A DNA stretch of 64,000 nucleotides from Lithospermum erythrorhizon (Eukaryota > Streptophyta > Magnoliopsida > Boraginales > Boraginaceae), in the NCBI GenBank assembly GCA_019722365.1, contig JADFUC010001816.1:1054001-1118000 (forward strand), read 5' to 3'. The notes beneath the pieces are model-generated. The model did no database searches and was not told the DNA's origin. It was given only the letters and a program-made list of their open reading frames with translations. Each line of letters starts with the position of its first letter. Position 1 is the first letter of the stretch. This document shows positions 10,664 through 22,744 of the stretch, one piece after another. The translations under genes were made by a program, and so were the position numbers.

Positions 10664-13020
10664 GATGTACGCAAGTGTATGGTGCTTACACTACAACCGA
10701 TGAGGTTGGCTGTTGAAGGGAAAGCAAAGATAATTTCACTCCTATCAAGCTTAGGTTATTGATGCTTCCGTCAAATTAGTACGAGTACATGCCAATTACT
10801 AGTACATGTTTGGTTGTGTATCATGATAAAATATTTATTAGATATTGGTATTAATATTTTGGAGAAAAATTTACAATATTGTTAGATGTGGAAAAAATGT
10901 TTGGTTGTCTATCATAATAAACATATTACTACATATTAATTCAAAATGTTACATGTTAAAAAGTGGTATTTATTAGATTTTCATGAGATAACAATCAAAG
11001 CAAAATTCCTAAGCCCCCACCCTTTGAACTCGGCGCCTCCTCCTTCAGGTAGCCTATTTTTATTTTCAATTCTTGTTTTGATTATTCCATTCAATTGTTC
11101 ATGTTCTAGCAAATGCGTATTGAATTTAGCACTCTGGTGTGGATCGATTAAAGGCATTGCCGGTTCGTGGTGCTAGCTACTAGAATTCAAAGGAGTTTTC
11201 GTAAAAGATTGTTGGTGACTTTTTTAAAAACATGAAATGTTATGTTATTGGCGTATGTATTGTAATATAAATATATTTAGGTCTGATGTTTATGACAATT
11301 AAATTGATCCTGACATGCTATTTGTTTAAAGTTTTACTTCGAAATATGTATGATTTTCCTTCAGGGAGGGCTGAGAATTGAGGGAGAGTTGATTCGCTCA
11401 CTGGTTCGATGGAGAGAGTGAATAGTTCTAGGGAAGATCTTATTCATTTTTTCTTTATCCAATTTCTTAATCCTTTCAAACCTTCATATGTTGAGCCGAA
11501 AGCATTCCCTTCATTTAATATTGTATGTTTTGGATGTAAAGGTTGCAATAATTGGAGAGGCTCAGGATACTTTCTGATACGGCATATCTAATGATCATTT
11601 TTTCAATCTTTCAAGCATGCTCCTTTATCAAATCATATTTATATCGGGTATATCTTCTTGTATTGATTCAGCTTGATTGTCGTTATGTTTTTCTGGACAA
11701 ATATTTGACGGTTAATAATTTTGACCATTCAAAGATGAAAAATAAAAAAAATTCGTCTTTAGAAGAAAAATTGGAAACTATTTTAATTGGAGTTAGTATG
11801 AGATAATGTTAGAAAGAGGATTGGTTAAGATAGTGTGCTTAAAAATTAATGTGCATATTTTTTACACTATATGAGATATAGTTGAACACTAATGTGCATA
11901 TTTTTTACAACTGAATGGTGGTATACTTATGGCTCTGATGCTCCAAATTTGAGAAGAATTGCAATGAGAATTTTATCTCCAACAGCGTCATCGGCGAGAT
12001 TTGAAATAGTCCTCCTAAGCTGCTTACGAGCCATTTCACTCTTGCCTTATTTGGAATGTGATGGGGTGGTTGCGTCTGGAAGTCATAACGAGTCCAAAAT
12101 GTACTAGAAATTATTAAAATGGAAAAGCCATTTCCTCTTGGTAGCGAGGTCTTGTCCGGAGAACTATTTCCAAACGATCGAGTTAGTATTTATATTTTAG
12201 CAAATGTACTAAAAATTAGTAAAATGGAAATTGGAAAAAAGAATGTCTTATGAGTGAGATATTTATGAAATAATTACAAAGGAAATGCATTATTGCTCGA
12301 TTTTAAAATGATTGTGGCTTGTAAATACATCTTGATAAGCACTCTGCTCATTAGGCAGCATAAATTGGGCCAGCAGTGGGCTTAGCAACCTTAAACCTAT
12401 ATATATGAGTTTCGCTTCAATTCTGCACCAATTATTAGATATGTTTGGTATTAATGTTTTGGAGAAAATTTACAGTACTGTTAGATGTGGCAAAAATGTT
12501 TGGTTGTAAAGTTCATGTGTTTTGGGCATATATATATTAGTGCCACCTTGATGTTCCAAACAACATAAACTCTTCTTCATTCATGAATATGTAGTCCATT
12601 TGACTGGACAGAAATTAGGAGATTTAGGCATTGATAATAGAAAGATGACCAAAATTAATAGCAGTATGGAAGCATGATCCCGTACGTGAGGGGTCGGACG
12701 TATATCAAGCATTATCCCACTAAATTGGGTTGACCATATAAATACGACATCCATATTACATATAGTATTTGCAACAAAATTTATCCAAAACTAGAATGTT
12801 TTCACAACTGTATTATTCAAGAGAGCAAGCACGGTCATGATGTTTAGACCAAAGGGCAAATACAAGATCCCTTTTATGTGTAGCACAAATGCACAACTAG
12901 GACAGTAAAAAACTAAAAAGGAGATGGGGGAAGAGATTACATTTTTTTTCAGAATTTGATGTAAAGATTAAAATACTATGTGGTTTCAGCCACTGCTACT
13001 GCCATGTCCCATTAGTACCA
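10664..13020. other. Intergenic region with a 70-bp direct repeat pair
   Basis: This region between convergent genes includes the 3' ends of both. A block around TTAATATTTTGGAGAAAA, GTTAGATGTGG and AAATGTTTGGTTGT at about 10846-10912 is repeated at about 12436-12509, about 1.6 kb apart. GTGCATATTTTTTACA occurs twice near 11853 and 11892. No open frame between them resembles a known family. Confidence 0.5.
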
Positions 13021-15104
13021 TCACCCAACCAGTAATTTGTTCTCCTCCAAGAAGCTGTAAGTTGGGACTTCAAGATTGTATGGAGCAGGTCCCTTGCGAA
13101 TCCTACCAGAAATGTCGTAATGAGACCCGTGGCACGGGCAAAACCAACCACCAAAGTCACCAGCATTTGGCAATGGGATGCATCCAAGATGAGTGCATAC
13201 GCCGATAACCACCAACCATTCTGGGTTCTTCACTCTCTCGGCATCTTGCTGAGGATCACGCAGGGAAGCAACATTGACACTGTTTGCCAAGTTAATATCT
13301 TCCTCAGTTCGACGACGGATGAACACTGGTTTACCACGCCACTTGACAGTAACAGTTGTTCCAGGTTCAATGCTTGACAGATCAACCTCCAGAGAGGCAA
13401 GAGCAAGGACATCCTTGCTAGCAGACATACTCAAAACAAACTTAAGTACTAGGAGCCGGATGAGAGAAGCATAGACAAACCTTCCACCAGTTAAAACGAA
13501 GTACGCAAATGCTTTCTTGCTGGGGTCACCAGGTGGATAACGTTCGTGATTGTAGTCGTCGTAGATAATTTTTGAGTTGGGGTTCTTAATGGCTGACACA
13601 GTAGCTGGAATATCTGGAATCAAATCCATCTTATCTGATGAAGCAAGTGAACCTGACGAAAAACCTGAAAAACAAGTAGAGAAATCAACGAGTCATCATC
13701 TCAAATAGTCTAGTCATACCCAGAACTTCCATAGTTACATGCAGAAAGCTGATTTAACCAAATTAAAGAACTCATTTCCCCCAAACTAGCATGCCAATCC
13801 AGCACAATCAGAAAGCTAACTCAGAAATTATCATCATCATCATTAAATTACAGCAGAATAAAACAAGAATTTCCCAACCTATCGTCTGAGTCCCTAATGC
13901 CTCTCTTATACCTCTCACCATTTCTCAGTGATTTTGTAAAGGGAAAGGGGCATGGGAGCCTTCAAAAAATTGAGTGTGAAGGTGACATATAGAAGCATAA
14001 TCCACGTTGTAAGTTAACTAAAATTTCTTGCAAATTGCATTGGGTCAAGTTTATTATCCCAGAATTCTACCCCATGGGCCACAAGTGTAAGTGAACCAAT
14101 TTCACAACACCATCTTTGACAAAAGCATGGATGAGTGTGTTCTTAGATAATACTCCCACTATAGCCGATAACAACCGATGCCAATAATATAAATTTTAAA
14201 TCTTAACTGTAACAAGGACAAATTCAATAGTAATGCTGGTCAATACTATCTGAACAAACTTCCTCGAAAGAAGACTTTCAAAACAAACCCAGACTAGAGC
14301 ATGCACAAATGCGAGATAACAGAATTAATATGTATCATAATTGAGATTGATACCTTCTATAGTAAAGCTGCTAAACACATACAGTATAACTATTAGGAAC
14401 GTTGATTCGAATCAAAATTGGCATGTTAACATTAAAATAGGTTAAGAATCCAATTTTTTCAATGGTCAAGATTAATAAATCTTACCTTCATAGTTCATAC
14501 TTAACACACATACCTTCAATTTATATCAGAATTGCCATGTTAACACTAAAATAGGTTGCAAAATCCAATATTTCGATATATTTTTCACCAAATATTATAC
14601 AACACATACAAAATATACCTAGTCCAAAATCTAAGCATTAAAAATACAATCTTTTTGATATATTCTTCACCGAACATTATACAACACATACAAAAAGCTA
14701 CACAAGCATCAAAATTCAAAACTGGACAACCATTTTGGGAAATAGGTAGAGAAATACCTCTTAATTGACAAAAAATAAATGAACCAACATTATTAATAAG
14801 TAGTAAAATATGCTAAAAACACGATCTTTTTATATATTCTTCACCAATCATCATACAACAAATATACAAATACAATCTTTTGATACTTTTTTCACCAAAT
14901 ATCATACTAACATAAAAATATATTTGCATAAAAAATGAAAACTGGACAACCATTTTGGGACAGAGGAAGAGAAATACCTCTGAATTGATCAATTCTTGAT
15001 AAACCAACAAGAGGTGACGTGGGATCATCATGGCCATTGAGGATGGAAGATGAGGTCCTCAGTGATGATAAAGAAGAAAACCTCTTCAAAGCTACTCTCA
15101 ACAT
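13021..15104 (-). CDS. UCR1: Mitochondrial Rieske iron-sulfur subunit of cytochrome bc1 (complex III)
   Basis: Catalytic 2Fe-2S subunit that passes electrons from ubiquinol to cytochrome c1 in the inner mitochondrial membrane. Two exons: 14978-15104 and 13021-13664 (771 nt, 256 residues), joined in frame through a phase-1 intron. The N-terminus [20 protein letters not shown] is rich in Arg and Ser, as in a mitochondrial presequence. A hydrophobic span near residues 95-125 ([20 protein letters not shown]) is the single transmembrane helix. The cluster motifs are complete: CTHLGC and CPCHGSH, with Cys and His ligands and the disulfide cysteines present, followed by the Pro loop [10 protein letters not shown]. 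Nearly all the mature protein is in one exon. The single intron is expanded by a duplication that includes the donor and the end of exon 1. Nothing suggests loss of function. Confidence 0.97.
14391..14977 (-). repeat. MITE-derived tandem repeats and copied donor in the Rieske intron
   Basis: Read on the gene strand, the intron starts GTATTTCTCT and passes straight into a MITE-like terminus CCCAAAATGGTTGTCCAG. About 210 bp further in, the same series recurs: a stretch resembling the last 30 bases of exon 1 (GTTGGTTCATTT... AATTAAGAG), then GTATTTCTCT, then CCCAAAATGGTTGTCCAG (plus-strand 14720-14788). The internal MITE phrase ATATTCTTCACCAAA occurs four times between 14575 and 14905. The intron therefore contains a partial exon copy with a decoy donor. 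Confidence 0.8.
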
Positions 15105-15424
15105 TTCTGAACATCAATTGCAAGAAAAGTTCATTGGAATAAATTCAAATAAATTTAACAACTTATAAGTCGCATGGTAAAACACCTACCATTTACCAAC
15201 TTATAAATTTAACAACTTATAAGCTTAGCCAAACACCTATCATTTACCACCAAATTATTTTAATACTACAATATTTCGTTTTCGTTTTCTCGTGTTAAAT
15301 TATGATAATTAATTATAAAAATATAAACTTGATAGGATACATAACATTTCAAAGTTCCAATTTAATATCATATAGTTATATTATTGTAGTTTAGTTGGCA
15401 CAACTATTGTACTATAGTACCTAG
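15105..15424. other. Upstream flank of the Rieske gene
   Basis: AT-rich sequence without coding potential. It should contain the Rieske promoter; no element could be pinned down. ACCTACCATTTACCA-type words recur at 15184 and 15235. Confidence 0.5.
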
Positions 15425-16075
15425 GCATGTTAAGATCAAAACCGTACCGATAAAAACCATCCGAACCGCACCAATTTTCGTTCACAGAAAAAATCAAAAA
15501 TCGATTTGCACCGAACCAAAGAAAATTGAAACTTTTTTGCGGTTTGTGGTTTTACCCAAAATCGAACTGCACCGAACCGAAACGATATTGTCTTATTTAG
15601 ATATTTTATACATTTCATATATGTTTTATTATATTAGTATACATTTTTACAACTTTACATATAGATTTAATATTAAAAATACTCCGATATTATCCATTAC
15701 CTTAATATGTTATGGGTTATATAGCCTATAATTTATCACTTTGACAAATATTGAAGTTGAAGTTGAAGTCGACAAAAATCACGTTGACTGAATAGCATTT
15801 TGAAATTTGTATTAGACAAACATTAACTTTAAATGTTCTTGTCTTTAAATTGAACATTCAAATTATAATAGACATTTAACTTGTATATTTTAGTACATTT
15901 AATTTTTTATAATTATATATTTATATGAAAAAACCGATTAGCACCGAACCACACCAAAAACCGACTCGCACCGAACCGTAGAAAACCGAAAATCGACTCG
16001 CACCGAACAGAAGAAAACCGAAAACACGATGCAATGAGAAAACAACGCCAAACCGTACCGATTGATATCCTAATG
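15425..16075. repeat. Repeat element with ACCGAACC-rich ends
   Basis: Both ends (15435-15590 and 15928-16050) are crowded with GCACCGAACC, AAACCGA and CCGACTCGCACCGAAC words in the same orientation, around an AT-rich core of about 330 bp. The outermost words CAAAACCGTACCGAT (15437) and CAAACCGTACCGATT (16049) match each other directly. Such CGGTTCGGTTT-type repeats are common in plant non-autonomous elements, but the class cannot be named from this copy. Confidence 0.5.
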
Positions 16076-16512
16076 GTACCCCAAAGTGACAAATGTTACA
16101 TCATGATCCCTAAAAAATAGGGATAAATGTGCCAAAATCAACTCATTTCAATCCACTTCTCCTATGGCTATCCATTTCTCGATCAAAATGAATCGAAAGT
16201 GATTATGGCTAATCTAAATGGTAAATAAATAAAACTTGAGTAATGTACAAAGCTCAATAAATAAGCTGGAAAATTTAAGGGATTGTAAAAGCAAATAACA
16301 TTGGCATTTCAATAACAAAACATATTCCTAAAGCATGAAAGATTGAGTTCATTGCAAAAGCAATATAGCTAAACCTCCAAAAGACCTTTCATTTTCTGTT
16401 GCCTTGAGAATTTCTCCAAGTCTGCTACCATGAGGTATCAAATGCCAATTGTTTACATTTGATGGACAAAATCAGACATAAATGAAAGTAGCAAGACTGA
16501 GGTCCAACTGCT
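16076..16512. other. Downstream flank of the VIM gene
   Basis: Between the ACCGAACC-rich repeat and the VIM stop codon; the right part is likely the VIM 3' UTR. No gene seen. Confidence 0.5.
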
Positions 16513-19500
16513 TCAGTTTGTATATGTCTTACTTCTTGTCTGTCTACCACCATCAAGAGTTACTGAAGTAGTGGAACTGCCAACCTTCTTCCTCTTGTTG
16601 GTTCTTACAACCTTGTTCACCGGTGCAATTATTTCTTCGTCTTCTTTACTATTGCATGGCTCGCTATCAGCTACTTCCACTGTGGACTCCTCGGGGGACA
16701 TTTCTCGTGACACATTACCATCAGTCTTTAAGTTCTTTTGCAAGTGCTCTTGCTCGGATTTGGTATTGTTACCAACTTTTGCAGCACCTTCCTTCTCTTC
16801 GGCCTTGTCTACTTTCACAACAGCATTTACATCTAAGTTCTCTTTGTCTCCAGCGCTCGTCTCAGACTTATTATCCCCATCAGCTTCTTCGCCATCATCT
16901 GCAGCCAAAACAGTGCCCTCAGCCTCGTTATTTGATTCATGAATTTTTGTATCTGTGCCATCAGCATCTTCTATGACTGCATCTTCTTCTTCAGTCTGTT
17001 GCTGCAACTTTTCTATTACATTCATCAGGTCTCGGTTAACCTGTCCCATAATATCTTTCAATGGTGAGCAAAGATTTTGCTTAAATCTCTTTGATGCTTA
17101 ACATATGAGAAAATGAGAAAACTACTCTATAATTTGCATCCGTTAAATAACTAGCATAATTGTAGAAACTGAATCCTACAATCTAGAAAATAGAAAAAGG
17201 CTGAAGACCCGATTGCAGCACAAGGCTTTACCTGTGGACTCTGAAGGAAATCACTTATGTCGTTCTTACAGGAGGGGCATCTCATGACGTTTTTCTGGGC
17301 TCGTAAGCTCCTTCTACCTTGACATGTTCTCTGAATAACAGCAGACTGTCCTGCAAAGACACCTTCCAAGCATGCCTTACAGAAGTTATGCGCACATGGA
17401 GTAGTCAAGGGCTGAACCATCACTTTCTTGCAGAGCAGACAACTGAATTCTGCATGATTGAATTAAAAAACGGTCAAGCTTGTCCAAAAAGTATCCTTGT
17501 TCATACTAAGGATATTATTTAGTCAGAACTCCGAAGACAATACAAAGAACTTTTAGCTGCTAGCATAACGATTTAAAGCAAATCTGGGTGGAAAACATAC
17601 CCTTCAAGAGTTTCATCTTTGTCGAAGTCTTTGGGTTTTGACGTCTGACTTTCTTTGCTCCATTTTCATCAACTTCATATTGCTTTTTACTTGCTGGCGG
17701 GTCTTTTTTCCACATCCAACAAGCTTTTTCCTCCTACATAACCAAGTTAGCAGATATGAAGATGAGGAACAGAGCTCCATGTTCCAGAAAAGGTTTAAGC
17801 ATACGAACAAAGGTTTCTTACATCAAAATCCCATGAAGGATTTGCCTTTCTTTCAGTAAGGTCAATGGCACCCTCTAACTCCTTCACTTCAGGAAATGGC
17901 CTAGGACGATCACCGTGCTCATCACTGCAAATCAACAATTGAAAATCTCAGAAAGTGATAAAATGGATTGTATACAGAACCAATAAAAACGTGACATTGA
18001 CAAAAGACACAAACCTTGTCCAAGGGGCTGGCTCATTATCGCACCTGACAAATAGATATCGACACACCTTGTACCCCTGAAAGGTAAAAAGGAAAAGTGA
18101 AAAAGAATTATTAAAAGAAGGAAGCAATTACAAATTTCATCTTTCAATAGAGTGAGTAAAAAACCTGGATTCCAACTTTGCGCCAACACTTCTCAATCCT
18201 GTAAACTCCATCATAGCGCACTCCTTCAGGGGGTGCATAAGCAGAACGCTTCTCTTTGAAGGATCTATTGGTGTATAACAGCAAACCATAGGTATTAGGA
18301 ATTTTCATCAACAAAGGAAAGAGGGAAACAAAGAGAAACGTTATGAGAAAACAGGGCTAGTCAATGAGGAGCTATTAGGAAGTTAGCTATGATAGGAATG
18401 AAGTTCAGATAATGAAAAAAGATGAGAATAAGATAGATTATTAAAGGGAATTCAGCATTTAATGATGTAATGTAAACACGAAATCCATGACAAACATCAG
18501 ATCTCGGTCATATGATTAAAAGCTTATCTACACATATACAAACTCACCTGACAACACGAACAGGATACCCTTTGCGACAACTGACCCTTAATGCTTCATT
18601 AGACTTGTCAAACTTCTGATCAAAAGATTGGTCTTTGTTAGTCCTTTTGTTTCCACTCAAGTCTCTTCCTCCACTACAACACAAATTAGAAGACAATGTT
18701 CAAGACAGTTTAGCTGAAGAACAGAGAGAAAACCAGTGAAGTTCAAACATATAAACATTCATTATAAACATTGTATTTAGAACCAGGGGGGTTGTATTTA
18801 GAACTATGCAAAAAACAAAATCCGACAGAAGTTCATTATAAACATTCAAGGCAAACGAAGAAAAGTACAGCAGATCATGAGATAAACCATTTGAAAATCT
18901 CAAAATTGTATACCTTCCTGTATACAAGAACCATTCACCATGATCTTCATCGTCTAAATAACCTCCAGATAGAGCAACTGACTGAGCTCCAACTTCAGAT
19001 TGGCCAGCGATACCGGCAACATGAGGGAAGTGAGCCCCCCATTGCCTGCATGACAGGCGATCCTCCCAGGTGTCTCCAACCAACACACCACGGTTTCTTC
19101 CAGGATCATAGTCTGCTGTAATTGGACCAAAGAAATCATTTGGGATAGTGACAAAAATTTTCCCACTGCAAGCATTTGCCTTGCCAGTTTTCTTTGCACG
19201 ATCAGTTGTAAAAGCCTGGTCAGGTCGATCCTGATTATGAATGTGATGATAGATTTTTGGTTGGCCATTAGACATGGAGCCAGACCTTTCCATTTTGGCA
19301 GCTCGAATGGCAACAACTAGAGCTGAATTAATCCTTGGCTGCTTTGCCATTCCAGGTGGGATTATAGCCCTGCATTTAGCGCAAGTACGCTTTCCTTGCC
19401 CAATCCATTTCTCAAAGCATTTTAAACAGAAGTTGTGCCCGCATGGCGTCTGTATACAAGAGTAATAATAACTAATAAGTAGATAGAACTTGCAATATTC

Positions 19501-21274
19501 AAGAGAAATCCCCTGGTATAATCAATTTCAGAACACAAATAAACTTCTTTTTATGTCTTTGTTTCATGAACATAAACTTGTACGATAATCATCAATAGAC
19601 ATTAACATGAAATTAGGTCAGCCAAATTTACATTCTAGCCTTCCAAATCCAAAACTATGTCATTTCATTTCACAAGCAAAACATACTCACAACTAAAGAA
19701 ACAGCCAAACCCACAAACAGACAAATGTACAAAAACACACAACTTCCAAACATCAGATGAATACAAAAAAAGTTCAAAATTTTAATCAAACATCAAAAAA
19801 ATAATTAAAAAAATACAATCTTTTTTAGATGAAGGTAGCATAAACCAAGTACAATTTCCTATTCACCAAGGTAGCATAAACCAAGTACAATTTCCTATTC
19901 ACCAACATTTTCTTAATTGTCTATTAACAAACAAACAAAACATTTCTTATAGAGACTAAAGAACTTAGGATAGTTAAAACAAAAAAAAATGCTTCCAATT
20001 AACCAACATTTTCCCATATAGTTTGAAACAAATAACTAAATGCTTCCAACTAAGCAACATTTTCTTATATAGTTGAAACAAAATACTAAATGGTTTCAAC
20101 TAAACAACAAATAAAGACCAAATATTTATACCGTAACAGGTCTTTCAGGAAGCTGCATGCAGAAAGAACAATTGAAACTCTCATCCAGAATATCAAGAAC
20201 TTCACTCCCCCCATTGACTTTCTTCTTCCCCTCCTCGTCCTCCTCCCCATTGACTTTCCCACTCAACAACTCCTGCCTCAGTCTAGCCTTCTCCATCTCA
20301 CTCAAACTTGAATCGCCTTCGATAGCCCGAATCTTCCCCACCAAATCCTCCGACCCACCTGATCCTAACTGAAAACCACCAACTAGGTTCTCACTTTCAG
20401 CACCTGATTATTATACAATAATAAACAATTAATATATAAAATAACTATGAAAGAAACAAATAAATAATACGAAAATAAATACACTAGAACAAATGGTACA
20501 ATTTATATGACAATATATGTAGAAAAAATTGTGACATTTGTATCATTCATTTTTTAAAGTTAATTTCTAAATATGAAATAAACAATTATCAAAATCTTAA
20601 CAAACTAGTGTAAGACAAACACACAAAGTGTAAGAGATCATTGAAACTCGTGCAACACGAGTACTTCGTGGGGTCACCAAACCCACCCGACCCACCAAAC
20701 TCATCTGACCCGACCCCACAAATAAAGAACACGATGAACACATATATTCAGTGATAGCCTAAAAAGAGTCGCAACACGAGGAGTTTCTCCGACCAGCCAA
20801 AATCACCCGACCCACCAAACTCATAAGACCCGACACATAAATGATACCACCAATGCAAATGTTCAGTGATAAAGTAAAAGGAGGAGCAACGAGTATACGA
20901 CCAACCCCACCCGAGTACCCAACCCACCAAACTTATCCAACCCAACAAATAAGGAATACTATGAACGCAAATGTTCATTAATAACGTAAAAAGCTCCAAC
21001 CCGACCAACAAACCACAACCGAATACCCGACCCACCAAATCCACCTGAATACCCGACCCACCAAACTCATCCAACCCCACCCGAGTACCCGACCCACTAA
21101 ACTCATCCAACCCCAACCAAGTACCCGACCCACCAAAACCACCTGAATACCCGACCCGACCCACCAAACTCATCCAACCCGATAAATAAAGAATACAATG
21201 AATACAAATGTTCATTAATACCCGGCCCGACAAGCACCAACTAATATATATATATAAATGATACCACCAACTAA

Positions 21275-21348
<74 letters not shown>

Positions 21349-21565
21349 ATAAGGTTTCAGCACCTGAAACAGTAAATGAACAATCTGGGCACTCCCAAGA
21401 AACCGTATCCTCCATAGTTTTGGGTCTTCCAGACTCCGAAACACACGAAACATGCCATGGAGTGACGCATGTCTTGCAAGTCAACGTCTCCGTCGGCCCC
21501 GGAATCTCCTTGCACACCATGCACATTCCCTCTCCGTCACACGGTAGGTTCAAAACTGGACCCAT
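16513..21565 (-). CDS. VIM1: VIM/ORTHRUS E3 ubiquitin ligase (PHD-RING-SRA-RING)
   Basis: Plant UHRF1 counterpart: binds hemimethylated CG DNA through its SRA domain and supports MET1-dependent maintenance of CG methylation; ubiquitinates chromatin targets. Ten exons: 21364-21565, 20132-20403, 18914-19449, 18548-18673, 18165-18264, 18015-18076, 17822-17924, 17601-17733, 17232-17449 and 16513-17040, 2280 nt, 759 residues, phases consistent. Domain order: PHD finger (CMVCKE, CKTCVTPWHVSC, WECPDC, residues about 14-62), RING 1 (CSFCMQLPERPVTTPCGHNF), SRA (GVLVGDTWEDRLSCRQWGAH, VAGIAGQ, SLSGGY-like ALSGGYLDDEDHGEWFLYTG), then PVRVVR and VRYDGVYRIEKCWRKVG, RING 2 (CLLCKKV, TTPCAHNFCKACL, CPSC). 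The acidic C-terminal tail (about 175 residues, in one exon) ends RQTRSKTYTN and makes the protein longer than Arabidopsis VIM1. Which VIM paralogue it is remains open. Confidence 0.95.
19844..20108. repeat. Short tandem repeats in VIM intron 2
   Basis: A 38-bp unit containing GGTAGCATAAACCAAGTACA and TTTCCTATTCACCA is present twice in tandem (about 19851-19911). A second array of about 55 bp, based on TGCTTCCAACTAA, CAACATTTTC and TATAGTT.GAAACAAA, is present about 2.5 times at 19988-20108. Confidence 0.7.
20650..21235. repeat. CCCGACCCACCAAACTCATC minisatellite
   Basis: Units of about 115-120 bp begin with CACGAG or CGAGTA, pass through ACCCGACCCACCAAACTCAT and end in AATGTTCA.T.ATA.CGTAAAA; about four units occupy 20657-21235. 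From 21010 the C-rich part is expanded as a shorter repeat of about 35-40 bp (CCCACCAAACTCATCCAACC). The sequence is markedly more C-rich than its surroundings. It lies inside VIM intron 1. Confidence 0.8.
21279..21346. repeat. (AT)n microsatellite
   Basis: About 68 bp of uninterrupted AT dinucleotide repeat in VIM intron 1, next to the donor-side copy of the 13-bp direct repeat. The AT-tyrosine-isoleucine open frames over it are artefacts of the repeat. Confidence 0.95.
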
Positions 21566-22245
21566 TTGAGGTCAAAAGTTAGAGAGAGAAAGAGATGGTT
21601 TTAGAGAGAGAAAGCTAAGGAGCCAAGAAAAGAGAAGAGTGGTTAGTGAAGGAGACTGATGATTTTTAAATGTGGTGTGGTGTGGTGCTAGATTTATTTA
21701 TATATGTGGGGGTGGAATTGGATAATTAATTCATTCGTCCCAAAAGTCACGACCTATTTCCACGTATGGAAACGTAGATATATTAAGTTTTAAGATATTG
21801 AATTGCTTTATGTATGTTGTACTCAAATAACTTTTTATTTAAACTCACTCATTACTTGATTCTCATGAATATTGTTCGATTTGATTTTCAATAGTTAAAA
21901 TCAATAAACTATAAAATTGATAAATTATATTTATGGAATGGATGGAGGTAAGGTTAATGTGTAAATTAATTTTATAAAATTTATTAATTTTAAATATTAA
22001 AAACTTAAATACTGTAGACAATATGTTTTAAAAATGAAATGCTTGCTGTATGAGTTTTGATTGGTGGGAAAAGAGAGACAATGTTTGTGTATGGGCGGGG
22101 ATTTTAAAATTGGAAACAAATTTAGTGCTGTTTGAATCTTCCTATTTTCCCTCTGGTACGAAAATTGTGCGGGGTCACTAGGGGGCTAGATTTTGGTATT
22201 AAAATATCGAAAATAATTAAAGAAACCATGACTCTTAGAAATCAT
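21566..22245. other. VIM upstream region
   Basis: The first 70 bases left of the VIM ATG on the gene strand are rich in CT runs (TCTCTCTCTAA), typical of a plant 5' leader. Further out the sequence is AT-rich with no gene. It ends at the target-site duplication of the copia element. Confidence 0.5.
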
Positions 22246-22250
22246 ATAAG

Positions 22251-22632
22251 TGTTATAAATCTGGATAAATAGATAATCAGATTTGAGTTGAAATATCAAT
22301 AGCCAATTAAAAAGAAAGCAATAGTTAAAAAAATGTGATTAATTTACAAGTAATAGTGGAGTAAATGTGTCTTCTTGGGTTAAATGATATCGTGAATAGT
22401 GTTTGCATAGTGATTCATAACATATAAATGCAAATTTAGATTTCGTTTGAATATGTGATATGAGAATGCTACTTCGAATCGATAGAAAGAATTTAACTTT
22501 ATCACTTATAACTGCGTTATTTCTATTATAATTTTTTTATCTTACTCATAGATAATATATAATTGAAGATATATATTTAGTAGTAGGTATACTTAGGTTG
22601 GTTTTTCTGGCTGATTATCGTATGATCATACA
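22251..22632 (+). repeat. 5' LTR of the copia element
   Basis: Shares TGTTATAAAT at the start, GAAATATCAAT, ATGTGATT, AGATTTCGTTTG, GAATCGATAGAAA, CTTATAACTGC and TAGTAGGTATAC with the 3' LTR in the same order. The right edge is the nearest ACA before TGGTA and is uncertain by some tens of bases. Confidence 0.8.
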
Positions 22633-22744
22633 TGGTAAGTGTTTATTATTCTTATGTTATATATCATATCGATTTTTGATATTTATTTTTGTTATATGTT
22701 CATTTATTATAGATAAGCCCAAACATATGTAAAGTGATACATAA

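Larger units (their letters stand above)
20404..21363 (-). other. VIM intron 1, bounded by a 13-bp direct repeat
   Basis: Plus-strand TTTCAGCACCTGA occurs at 20395-20407 and again at 21355-21367, exactly across the two splice junctions. On the gene strand both read TCAG|GTGCTGAAA, so the left copy supplies the donor GT and the right copy the acceptor AG. Excision leaves one intact copy in the mRNA. The 960-bp intron consists largely of minisatellite and AT repeat. Confidence 0.8.

Noticed and set aside
11927..12034. Minus-strand 35-codon frame MARKQLRRTISNLADD, vaguely like the start of an F-box
   Set aside because: Too short, no second half of an F-box and no supporting exon; kept only as a possible degraded fragment.
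16571..16976. Plus-strand open frames of 117-123 codons
   Set aside because: They are antisense shadows of the acidic last exon of VIM.
20748..21453. Gly-rich and Tyr-Ile-repeat frames
   Set aside because: Translations of the minisatellite and AT repeat in VIM intron 1.
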